From: Archangium sp.
GTDB taxonomy: Bacteria; Myxococcota; Myxococcia; Myxococcales; Myxococcaceae
Direction of reading: 5' to 3'
DNA length: 64,000 bases
Assembly (NCBI GenBank): GCA_022843845.1
Contig: JALHMW010000020.1
Location: 23,958-87,957 of the forward strand
A program made the translations under genes and the position numbers. Shown in pieces: positions 46,031 through 53,203 of this stretch; position 1 is the stretch's first letter, and each line of letters begins with the position of its first letter. Under the pieces are notes generated by a model. The model was not told where the DNA came from and searched no databases. It saw only the letters and a list, made by a program, of their open reading frames with translations.

Positions 46031-46570
46031 TCAGTTCGGCGGCTTCTCAGGGCGGGGCCGCCGAAATGCCCAGATCACCAGCGGTGAGAACAGCACCAAC
46101 TCCGTCACCACCACGAACAGCCCCCGCGCCGAGAGCATGCCTGCGCCGATCGGCGCGACGGGGATCGGCTGCACCGGCCAGAACAGCCGCGCGTTCGAGA
46201 ACGGGAAGAAGAGCGCGCAGCCCAGGCCGCCGTCGGTCAGCATGTCGAGCAGCGGGTGCGTCGCCACCACGAAGCCGGTGAAGACGGCCAACCTCGAATC
46301 GCGACGCAGCGCGAACGCGCTCAACCCGCACAGCAGGGCGAAGGCGATCGAGTGCGTGGCGCCGCGATGCCCGAACGGGTCGGCGTAGGGAATGCGCAGC
46401 ACGAACGCGATGACGTCGGCGTCTGGCAACAGCGACAGCACCGAGAAGCCGGCCATCGACAGGAGCAGCCGCTTCCGCTCCGCGACGCCCGTGAACGCAC
46501 GGCCCGCCGCCAGCCCCACCGCGATGTGACCGAAGCTCGCCGTACCGTCTCCTTTCAACGTCACCAACAC
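46031..46570 (-). CDS. YdjM/LexA-binding-type metal-dependent hydrolase, membrane
   Basis: A protein of up to 179 residues in the YdjM (inner-membrane metal-dependent hydrolase) family. Motifs: FGHIAVGLAAGRAF at the start (metal His), LLPDADVIAF with an Asp pair, FGHRGATHSIAFALL with His-x-x-x-His, and VVATHPLLDMLTDGGLGCALFFPFS with His and Asp, the set of conserved His/Asp residues of the family. Four or five membrane helices are visible. The in-frame GTG at 46570 is the longest start, but a good AAAGGAG site (46549-46555) points to ACG at 46541-46543, which would give MASFGHIAVG. The start is therefore uncertain. Confidence 0.8.
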   Translation of the reverse strand: MLVTLKGDGTASFGHIAVGLAAGRAFTGVAERKRLLLSMAGFSVLSLLPDADVIAFVLRIPYADPFGHRGATHSIAFALLCGLSAFALRRDSRLAVFTGFVVATHPLLDMLTDGGLGCALFFPFSNARLFWPVQPIPVAPIGAGMLSARGLFVVVTELVLFSPLVIWAFRRPRPEKPPN

Positions 46571-46631
46571 GAAGGGCGCCGACTCTTTCAGGAGCCGACG
46601 CCCTCGCGCACCTCTCAGCCTTCGCCGTCGA

Positions 46632-48185
46632 CTACTGGCTGAAGCCTTCGAGCATGTAGTGGGCCTCGATGCGCTTGAGCGCGAGGATCATCGCTGCGCA
46701 GCGCGTGTCGACTGGCTTGCCGATGCAGTACGGCCGGCTGTCGTGCATGTCGGTGCGGCGCGGGTTGTTGCGCGCGATGTCGCGGATGATGCGGTAGTTC
46801 TTCTTGAGCGCGAGCTCGAGCCGGGTGTCGACCTCCTTCTCGGTCCACGACTCCATGCGCTTGTTCTGAATCCACTCGTAGTAGCTGACCGTCACGCCAC
46901 CGGCGTTGCAGATGATGTCGGGGATGAGATCGATCTTGCGCTTCTCGAGTACGCGGTCGGCTTCAGGCGTGGTCGGGCCGTTGGCGCCCTCGGCCACCAG
47001 CTTCACGTTCATCTTCTCGGCGATCTCTGCGGTGATCTCGCCGCCGAGCGCGGCCGGCATCGCGATGTCGGCCTTCACCTGCCAGAAGTCCGTCTTGCTG
47101 ATCACCTGCGCGCCGGGGAAACCCAGCACCGAGCGCTTGAGGTTCTTCGGGTTCTCGTTGACGTACTTCATCAACTCGACCGCATCGATGCCCTCGGGGT
47201 TGTAGATGGTGCCGTCGGCGTCGTTGACCGCCAGCAGCTTGGCGCCGAGGCCCTGCAGAATCACCGCGCCCCAGCTGCCGACGTTGCCGAAGCCCTGCAC
47301 GATGAAGGTCTTGCCCTTCACCGTCTCGCCGCGGTCCGCGTAGTAGTCCTCGATGGTGTAGACGACGCCCTGGCCGGTCGCCTTGGTGCGGCCCTCGGAG
47401 CCGCCGATGCGCACGTCTTTGCCGGTGATGACGCCGCGCTGGTTGTGACGCTCGCGCTCGCCGTCCGAGAACTGCCGCAGGAACAGCGCCATGATCTCGG
47501 AGTTCGTCCCGATGTCAGGCGCGGGGATGTCGATGTTCGGGCCGACGAGCTGCTTGAGCTTGTACATGAAGCGCAGCGAGATCGTGTGCAGCTCCTCTTT
47601 GCCGAGCTGGCGGGGGTCGAGCTGAATGCCGCCCTTGCCACCGCCGAAGGGCACGTCGGCGATCGCCGTCTTCCACGTCATCTCGGCGGCGAGCGCCTTG
47701 AAGAGGTCGAGCGACACTTCACGGTGGTAGCGAATGCCGCCCTTGTACGGGCCGCGCGCCTGGTTGTGCTGCACGCGGTAGGCCTTGAAGCGCTGCGTGT
47801 CGCCGGGGACCAACTGGTACACGGTGCCGTCGTCGAGGCGCAGGTGACCGGCGCGAATGTTCACGTCACTGCCCAGCAGGGCCTTGCCGTTCAAGATGAT
47901 CTTGCCGTCGGCGAGCCGCTCGAGCGCGTTGGGATCGCGCAGCTTGGTGACCTGCAGATCGGCGTACGCGCGGGCGGCGTCGGCCACCACGGGCACCAGC
48001 CGGTCCTTCAGGCGGGTGGTGACGTAGAAGATGTGCTCGAAGTCGGGCTCCTCGAGCTCGAGACGAACGCGGCGATCGAGCCCCATCGCGTCGGCCGCGC
48101 GATCGAAGATCTCCATCGCCTCGGTGTAGACGGTCTTGCGTTGCTGCCCCGGGTTCGGCACCCGCATGAAGTTTGCTTCTGACAT
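46632..48185 (-). CDS. Glutamate dehydrogenase family protein with N-terminal extension
   Basis: A 517-residue Glu/Leu/Phe/Val dehydrogenase. The catalytic region YRVQHNQARGPYKGGIRYH and EMTWKTAIADVPFGGGKGGI supplies the substrate and catalytic lysines; the dinucleotide fold is FIVQGFGNVGSWGAVILQGLG; LVAEGANGPTTPEAD and IICNAGGVTVSYYEW are later family motifs. Usual members are about 410-450 residues; here roughly 45-60 extra residues lie between the N-terminal helix and the Rossmann-proximal domain (about 55-115). It interconverts glutamate and 2-oxoglutarate with ammonia. ATG at 48185 with an AGGAG site. Coenzyme choice is not predicted. Confidence 0.92.
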   Translation of the reverse strand: MSEANFMRVPNPGQQRKTVYTEAMEIFDRAADAMGLDRRVRLELEEPDFEHIFYVTTRLKDRLVPVVADAARAYADLQVTKLRDPNALERLADGKIILNGKALLGSDVNIRAGHLRLDDGTVYQLVPGDTQRFKAYRVQHNQARGPYKGGIRYHREVSLDLFKALAAEMTWKTAIADVPFGGGKGGIQLDPRQLGKEELHTISLRFMYKLKQLVGPNIDIPAPDIGTNSEIMALFLRQFSDGERERHNQRGVITGKDVRIGGSEGRTKATGQGVVYTIEDYYADRGETVKGKTFIVQGFGNVGSWGAVILQGLGAKLLAVNDADGTIYNPEGIDAVELMKYVNENPKNLKRSVLGFPGAQVISKTDFWQVKADIAMPAALGGEITAEIAEKMNVKLVAEGANGPTTPEADRVLEKRKIDLIPDIICNAGGVTVSYYEWIQNKRMESWTEKEVDTRLELALKKNYRIIRDIARNNPRRTDMHDSRPYCIGKPVDTRCAAMILALKRIEAHYMLEGFSQ

Positions 48186-48348
48186 GGTCGATGCTCCTGT
48201 GAGGGGCCCCGAAAACACATGAACTCAGGGCCAGAAAGCGCGCGGACCGTATGAGCGTGACCGTGGCCTCGGTAGCCAAAACCGACGTCACGCCGCGTCA
48301 ACCCACTGCCCGAAAAGAGCGAGGGAAAGACCCGCTGCTGAGTGCCAG

Positions 48349-48388
48349 AAAAACGAAGCCCCGGACTTCCGTGAAAGGAAGTCCGGGG
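48349..48388 (-). terminator. Strong rho-independent terminator after tRNA-Thr
   Basis: A perfect 12-base-pair stem: CCCCGGACTTCC (48359-48370) and GGAAGTCCGGGG (48377-48388) around a six-base loop, followed on the minus strand by CTTCGTTTTT. It ends the tRNA-Thr transcript ten bases past the CCA. Confidence 0.92.
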
Positions 48389-48397
48389 CCATTTTTC

Positions 48398-48472
<75 letters not shown>

Positions 48473-48482
48473 GCGGGGCGTC

Positions 48483-48510
48483 CAAGTACCACAACGATTT
48501 TCGACGTCAA
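48483..48510 (-). promoter_or_regulatory. Promoter of tRNA-Thr
   Basis: On the minus strand TTGACG (48505-48510) and TACTTG (48483-48488) are 16 bases apart; transcription would start just before the tRNA 5' end at 48472. The short distance suits a tRNA promoter. Confidence 0.55.
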
Positions 48511-48535
48511 CGACCGCTCATGTCTGACGAGCGCT

Positions 48536-49897
48536 TCAGCGCACCCGATTCCGCACCACCGCGGAGCGCGTCGAATCCATTCCAGTCGAGAAGGTGATGA
48601 CCACGTCGAGGTCGCCGTCGCCATCGACGTCGCCTGAGGCCGCGCTGAGCCGGGTGCCCGCGCCGACGCCCTGCTTGAACTCCGAGAAGGCCCACTGGCC
48701 CCGGTTTCGTCGCACCACCACGTCATCGCCAGCCGTGAAGAAGACGTCGAGCACGCCATCGAGATCGAAGTCGCGCAGCTCGACGATGGCGGTGCGCGGC
48801 GCGGCGAAGGTCAGCTTCTCGGCCAGCGCTCCGCCGGTGTTCTCGTAGAGCTTCACGTCGTTGCCGATGATCGCGGCGACGTCGGCGTCTCCGTCGCCGT
48901 CGAGATCGCCCGTGGCCAGCTGCGAGGGCAGGGCGCTGAAGGTCAAGCCCGCGTCGCGCAAGAAGCCAGGCCCGGGGAAAACCGTCATGGTGTCTCCGAG
49001 GGCGTCGACGACCAGCACGTCGCCCAGGCCATCACGCGTGAAGTCGCCCACCGCGAGCAGCCCGGCGTCAGGCGCGTCGAAGCGCCGCACGCCGTTCGTC
49101 TCGAGCGTGAAGAAGGCCTGACATCCCCACGCCACGGCGAGATCGCGCTGCGGGCCGGCCTTCACCACGCCCACCAGCTTCGCGCCCGGGCAGCCGCCGT
49201 CGAGCTCTCGAAGCGAGAACGTGCTCCCGCCCTGGGAGACGTAGGTGTCGAAAGCGCCCGTGTCGTTGACGGTCGCGATGTCGAGGTTGCCGTCACCGCT
49301 GAACTCGCCCGCGACACAGGCCAGGGGCGTTCGCTGAAACGAGAGCTTGCGGCTCGTCGCGCCCGAGAAGCCCTGCACCGTGTTCCACCCGAAGACCTCG
49401 ACCCGGTTCCGGCTCGGCACCGCCATCACGAGATCGGGCACGCCCGTCGGCGGCAGATCGGCGATCACCGCGGGCCCGCCGTTCGTCACGGTCAGCTCGG
49501 GCGCGGCCTCGAAGGCCTGCGTGATGCAGTTGGTGGTGTCGAGCTGGCAGTCGTCGCCGCAGCGGTTGCTGCCGAAGGTGGTGCACGCCGAGACGCCGAG
49601 CGCACCGTCACACGTCTCGCCGGTGTCGATCATCCCGTTGCCGCACTTCTTCGTGCAGAGCGTCTTCACGAACGTACAGTCGGCGCCGCAGGTCAGCTGG
49701 CCGGCCTCGAAGCCCTGGGTGCGGCAGGTCTGCTCGGCGAGGTTGGAGCCGTCGCACGCCTCGCCTTCGTCGATCTTCCCGTCACCGCAGATCGGCATCG
49801 GCGGCGGTGGATCGACGCGTCGGGTGAGGCCATCGCGACACGACGTGAGGACCAGGAGCAGACAGAGGGCGGATCGGTGAGCCACGGCGCGCGACAC
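48536..49897 (-). CDS. FG-GAP/VCBS-repeat lipoprotein
   Basis: A 453-residue lipoprotein: signal peptide with lipobox LVLTSC, then two Cys-rich modules of the kind CGDGKIDEGEACDG and CGNGMIDTGETCDG (the DUF4215 pattern). Residues about 140-453 form FG-GAP/VCBS-like repeats with calcium-binding-type loops: GEFSGDGNLDIATV, GDFTRDGLGDVLVV, GDLDGDGDADVAAI, DFDLDGVLDVFF, GDVDGDGDLDVVI. The fold is a seven-bladed propeller as in integrins. GTG at 49897 or at 49885 are both possible. Likely an outer-membrane surface binding protein; ligand unknown. Confidence 0.8.
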   Translation of the reverse strand: MSRAVAHRSALCLLLVLTSCRDGLTRRVDPPPPMPICGDGKIDEGEACDGSNLAEQTCRTQGFEAGQLTCGADCTFVKTLCTKKCGNGMIDTGETCDGALGVSACTTFGSNRCGDDCQLDTTNCITQAFEAAPELTVTNGGPAVIADLPPTGVPDLVMAVPSRNRVEVFGWNTVQGFSGATSRKLSFQRTPLACVAGEFSGDGNLDIATVNDTGAFDTYVSQGGSTFSLRELDGGCPGAKLVGVVKAGPQRDLAVAWGCQAFFTLETNGVRRFDAPDAGLLAVGDFTRDGLGDVLVVDALGDTMTVFPGPGFLRDAGLTFSALPSQLATGDLDGDGDADVAAIIGNDVKLYENTGGALAEKLTFAAPRTAIVELRDFDLDGVLDVFFTAGDDVVVRRNRGQWAFSEFKQGVGAGTRLSAASGDVDGDGDLDVVITFSTGMDSTRSAVVRNRVR

Positions 49898-49951
49898 TAC
49901 TCACGCAGAAGCTGCTGCGTCGATCGCTGCCGAATCAGGCACAATGGCGTC

Positions 49952-50161
49952 ATGGCGTCGCCCCGGTGCCCCTCCTGTCGGCTGCTCGTGAAGCTGCCTC
50001 CCGAGAACAAGACGTTCCCGTTCTGCTCGGAGCGCTGTCGCACGATCGATCTCGGCCGCTGGCTGGGTGAGGAGTTCCGCGTTCCGACGCGACAGGTGGA
50101 AGAAGACGAAGACGGCGGTGGCCTGGCGCCTGGCCCGGCGCGCCCGCCCGAGGACGCATGA
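49952..50161 (+). CDS. yacG: DNA gyrase inhibitor / zinc protein YacG
   Basis: A 69-residue zinc protein of the YacG family. It opens with PRCPSCRLLVKLPPENKTFPFCSERCRTIDLGRWLGEEFRVP, giving the CxxC...CxxxC zinc site and the conserved RCRxxDLGRWxxExYxxP block. The tail is acidic and disordered. In E. coli YacG binds the gyrase B subunit and blocks DNA binding. The longer upstream in-frame start reads a Cys/Arg-rich leader and is rejected. The stop overlaps the next ATG (ATGA). Confidence 0.9.
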   Translation: MASPRCPSCRLLVKLPPENKTFPFCSERCRTIDLGRWLGEEFRVPTRQVEEDEDGGGLAPGPARPPEDA

Positions 50162-50946
50162 GCCTGCTCTTCACCGGCGGCGTCGCGCTCGTCTACACCG
50201 TCGGTGTGGTCGGCGTGCATCGCTGGGCCGTCGCTCGGCGGCGCGCGAAGGCAGGCAACTTCACGGCGCTGGGCTGGTTGGATTGGGACACCCTGCTCGC
50301 GGGCGTCTGGCCGGCTGGTGCCGCGACCGAGCTCACCGGTGTGGCGCCTCCTGAAGGTGGTCCTCCTCCGAGGTGCCTGTCGGGTCCGCCATCGCCTGGG
50401 CGTGAGGCGGCGCACGCGCTCCTGCTCCGCCTGGTGGCTGGCGAGGTCTTCACGACCGCCAGCTTCGAGAGCGTCGGCTTCAGCGGTGGCGAGGCCCGAT
50501 GGCTCACGGGCCTCTCGGAGCGCACGAGCGCGCCATCGGCCCTGCTGGAGCGGCTCGCGGCTCAGGCTCCCGAGTCGGCTGCCGAGGCGTACCTGCTGGA
50601 GTGGCTGTCCCTTCGCTACGCCGTGACGCCCCTGTCGATGGAGTGGCAGGTGTACGCCACGAAGCGTCGTCTCTCGGTCGCGTTGCGGCGCTTCGGTGAG
50701 GTGCCAGCGCTGTACTTCGCGCGCGCGCGGGCCTCGTCGCTCCTGGGCTTCACGCAGTCGGTGCTCGACGATCTCGGCCGCGCCGTCTTCTTCTCGCGAG
50801 AAGCCCCGTTCTACGTCGAGGCCGTCCTCTCGATGCCCTTCGTGCAGGAGCTCCGGCCTCCGCTGGCCAGCGCCTGCCGCGCCGCGAAGGACCGAATGAG
50901 CGCTGAGCGCGAAGAACGTTTGGACGGCGCACCCGTTCCAGAGTGA
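50158..50946 (+). CDS. Membrane-anchored protein of unknown function
   Basis: A 262-residue protein with one N-terminal membrane helix (LLFTGGVALVYTVGVVGVHRW). After a Pro/Gly-rich linker the rest is a mostly helical Ala/Leu/Arg-rich domain (about 110-260) with no recognised motif. It is coupled to yacG by a four-base overlap, and the FHA-domain gene starts two bases after its stop, so the three are one operon. A role in signalling with the FHA protein is possible but unproven. Confidence 0.7.
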   Translation: MSLLFTGGVALVYTVGVVGVHRWAVARRRAKAGNFTALGWLDWDTLLAGVWPAGAATELTGVAPPEGGPPPRCLSGPPSPGREAAHALLLRLVAGEVFTTASFESVGFSGGEARWLTGLSERTSAPSALLERLAAQAPESAAEAYLLEWLSLRYAVTPLSMEWQVYATKRRLSVALRRFGEVPALYFARARASSLLGFTQSVLDDLGRAVFFSREAPFYVEAVLSMPFVQELRPPLASACRAAKDRMSAEREERLDGAPVPE

Positions 50947-50947
50947 A

Positions 50948-51472
50948 ATGACAGCGATGCCGGAGTCGCTGCTCGCCTGGTTCAACCGCTTCACGGACGA
51001 CCCCAAGAAGCTCGAGGCCCGTCTCGCGGGGCGACCAGTGCTGCTCTACGAGCCGCCCGAGACGCCGCCCGACGCGACCGGTGACGACGAAGACGACGAC
51101 TACCAGTTTCGTACGCAGTCGGGCATCGCGGTGCCGGCCATCGGCGGTGGCGAGCCGCTCGCGGTGATCGTCGAGAAGACCAAGGACAACGCCTTTCAGC
51201 GCCGCGTGACGGTCGGCCGCACCTCGAACAACGACGTGGTGCTCGACGACAACTCGGTCTCGCGGTTCCACGCGTGGCTCGAGACCGACGATCGCGGCTG
51301 GTCGATCATCGACGCGGGCTCGCGCAACGGCACCTGGGTCGCTGGCAAGAAGCTCAACGCCAAGACGCCGGCGCTGCTCACCAGCGGCGTGAAGGTGCGC
51401 GTCGGCGTGATCGAGCTGACGTTCTATTCGTCCGACGGCTTCCTGAAGATGCTCAAGCAGCGCGCGCTGTAG
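50948..51472 (+). CDS. FHA-domain protein
   Basis: A 174-residue cytoplasmic protein. The FHA domain spans about residues 75-165: RRVTVGRTSNNDVVLDDNSVSRFHAWLE, then SIIDAGSRNGTWVAGKKL. The GR, SRFH and RNG residues that hold phosphothreonine are kept, so it probably binds a Ser/Thr-kinase substrate; such kinases are abundant in myxobacteria. The N-terminal 60 residues are acidic and flexible (ETPPDATGDDEDDD). It ends 24 bases before the convergent PilT-like gene. Confidence 0.88.
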   Translation: MTAMPESLLAWFNRFTDDPKKLEARLAGRPVLLYEPPETPPDATGDDEDDDYQFRTQSGIAVPAIGGGEPLAVIVEKTKDNAFQRRVTVGRTSNNDVVLDDNSVSRFHAWLETDDRGWSIIDAGSRNGTWVAGKKLNAKTPALLTSGVKVRVGVIELTFYSSDGFLKMLKQRAL

Positions 51473-51496
51473 CGCCTCGAACGCCAGCGCTCTGAG

Positions 51497-52573
51497 CTAC
51501 TCGAAGGCCAGCGCTCGCTCGAAGTCGGCGCGATTCGAGGCAGCCTCGAGCGCCGTCTCGCGGGTGATCTGGTTCGACTTCATCAACGCCGCGAGGTGCA
51601 TGTCGAAGCTCTGCGTGCCCAGCAGGTCCTGGTTGCGCTCGAGGAAGTCGGTGATCTCGTGGGTGCGCCTGGGGTCCTTGATGAACTCGGTGACGGTGAG
51701 CGTCGACACCATGATCTCGGCCGCAACCGCGCGCCCCTTGCCTGACGCATGCGGGAGCAGGCGCTGCGAGACGGTGCCACGCAGGTTCTCGGCGAGGCGG
51801 TTGCGCACGCCGGTCTGACCCTCGGGCGGGAAGACGCCGATGATGCGGCCGATGGTGCGGTAGCAGTCTTGCGTGTGCACGGTGGAGAGCACGAGGTGGC
51901 CCGTCTCGGCGGCTTTCAGCGCGATCTCGATGGTCTCGCTGTCACGCATTTCGCCGACGAGGATCACGTCGGGGTCCTGGCGCAGCGCTGCGCGCAAGGC
52001 AGCGGCGAAGCTCGGGGTGTCGGGGCCGATCTCACGCTGGGTCACCCGGCTGAAGCTGTCCTGGTGAACGAACTCGATCGGGTCCTCGATGGTGACGATG
52101 TGCTTCCGGTAGTGCTGGTTGATGTAGTTGACCATCGCCGCGAGCGTCGACGACTTGCCCGAGCCGGTGATGCCGGTGACGAGGATCAGGCCGCGCTCCT
52201 CTTGCGACAACTTCTCGAGCACCTTGGGCAGGCCGAGCTTCGCGAAGTCGGGCACCGTGAGCGGAATCGAGCGCATCACGGCGCCGAGGTGGCCCTTGTT
52301 GCGAAACACGTTCGCGCGGAACCGGCCCACGCCCTCGAGCGCGTAGCTGGTGTCGAAGTCCTGCAGGTCTTCGATCGCGCCCTTGTAGCGGCTGTGCTGC
52401 AGCAGGTGCCTGATGATGCGGGTGGTGTCTTCAGGCTGGAGCGCCGGCACCTTCACCGGCAGCAATTGGCCGTTGACGCGCAGCGCGGGCGCCGAGCCCA
52501 CCTTGAAGTGCACGTCGCTGGCGCCGTTCTTCACGGCCGCGGTGAGGAATTGATTGAAGGTCGCGAGTTCCAT
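51497..52573 (-). CDS. PilT/PilU-type twitching ATPase
   Basis: A 358-residue secretion ATPase of the PilT group. Walker A is GITGSGKS (134-141), the Asp box HIVTIEDPIEFVH, Walker B DPDVILVGEMRDSETI, and the His box HLVLSTVHTQD. The N-terminal helical PAS-like domain starts LNQFL-type helices (ATFNQFLTAAVKNGASDVHFKVG). It would retract type IV pili and power S-motility. The AIRNLIRE motif of PilT is not evident, so PilU or a non-canonical retraction ATPase is possible. It is not beside pil genes. ATG at 52573, 14 bases after the cyclic-nucleotide-binding gene. Confidence 0.88.
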   Translation of the reverse strand: MELATFNQFLTAAVKNGASDVHFKVGSAPALRVNGQLLPVKVPALQPEDTTRIIRHLLQHSRYKGAIEDLQDFDTSYALEGVGRFRANVFRNKGHLGAVMRSIPLTVPDFAKLGLPKVLEKLSQEERGLILVTGITGSGKSSTLAAMVNYINQHYRKHIVTIEDPIEFVHQDSFSRVTQREIGPDTPSFAAALRAALRQDPDVILVGEMRDSETIEIALKAAETGHLVLSTVHTQDCYRTIGRIIGVFPPEGQTGVRNRLAENLRGTVSQRLLPHASGKGRAVAAEIMVSTLTVTEFIKDPRRTHEITDFLERNQDLLGTQSFDMHLAALMKSNQITRETALEAASNRADFERALAFE

Positions 52574-52587
52574 GATCTGAGTTCCCT

Positions 52588-53097
52588 TCAGCGAATCGAC
52601 ACTTGCATCGCCTGCGTCTTCGCCAGCATCCCGGTGGTGCGGCGCAGGCGGTCCGACAGGGTGCGGCAGAAGGAGCGGAAGACCTTCACCGCGAGCTTGT
52701 CGTCGGTCGCCAGCAGCGCCTCGAACCGATCTCTGGGCATCTTGATCAGCCGGCACGCGGTGGTCGTCGTGACGCGGGCGCTGGTCAACACGTCGTCGAT
52801 GAGTGACATCTCTCCGAAGAGATCGCCGTCTTTGAGGTGACCGATCTCTTCCGCCTTGGAGTGCTCGCCGTCGGCGTCGGCGTCTCGGCTCACCCGCACC
52901 TCGCCTTTGGCGATCACGTAAAGCGCGTCGCCGAGGGCGTTCTGCTCGATGACGATCGTCTCGGGTGGGAGATCGACGTACTGGATGATCGAGCCCAGGC
53001 GGGTCGTCTCATCGAAGGTGAGCTTCTGGAAGAGGTGGAGCTTCTGCAGCAGCTCCACGCCTTCGAATTCGCCAAACCCGGTCAGCTCGAGCTCCAT
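52588..53097 (-). CDS. Cyclic-nucleotide-binding-domain protein
   Basis: A 169-residue protein with one cNMP-binding domain (about residues 16-130): LHLFQKLTFDETTRLGSIIQYVDLPPETIVIEQNALGDALYVIAKGEVRVSR and the phosphate cassette HLKDGDLFGEMSLIDDVLTSARVTTTTACRL, where Glu and the Arg of TSARV are expected to bind the cyclic nucleotide. There is no helix-turn-helix, so it is not a transcription factor. It is co-transcribed ahead of the PilT-like gene and may regulate it in response to cAMP or c-di-GMP; this is inferred from context. Confidence 0.85.
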   Translation of the reverse strand: MELELTGFGEFEGVELLQKLHLFQKLTFDETTRLGSIIQYVDLPPETIVIEQNALGDALYVIAKGEVRVSRDADADGEHSKAEEIGHLKDGDLFGEMSLIDDVLTSARVTTTTACRLIKMPRDRFEALLATDDKLAVKVFRSFCRTLSDRLRRTTGMLAKTQAMQVSIR

Positions 53098-53203
53098 GGG
53101 CCCCTCCTCGACGACGATTCAAAGAGGCCGGAGCGTCGCACTTGCCGGCCGAACGCGGTACACTTTCTGGTGTAAGGCCGGCCAGAGTCATCGAGGCCAC
53201 GAC

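Noticed and set aside
46659..48182. 507-codon plus-strand ORF
   Set aside because: Antisense to the glutamate dehydrogenase gene; no signature in its translation.
48186..48345. TTGACG near 48312 as a promoter for glutamate dehydrogenase
   Set aside because: No convincing -10 box at proper spacing was found, so it is not listed.
51476..51520. Near-direct repeat CTCGAA-GCCAGCGCTC at the end of the FHA and PilT-like genes
   Set aside because: Two short imperfect copies in convergent gene ends; likely chance in GC-rich sequence, with no T-run for a terminator.
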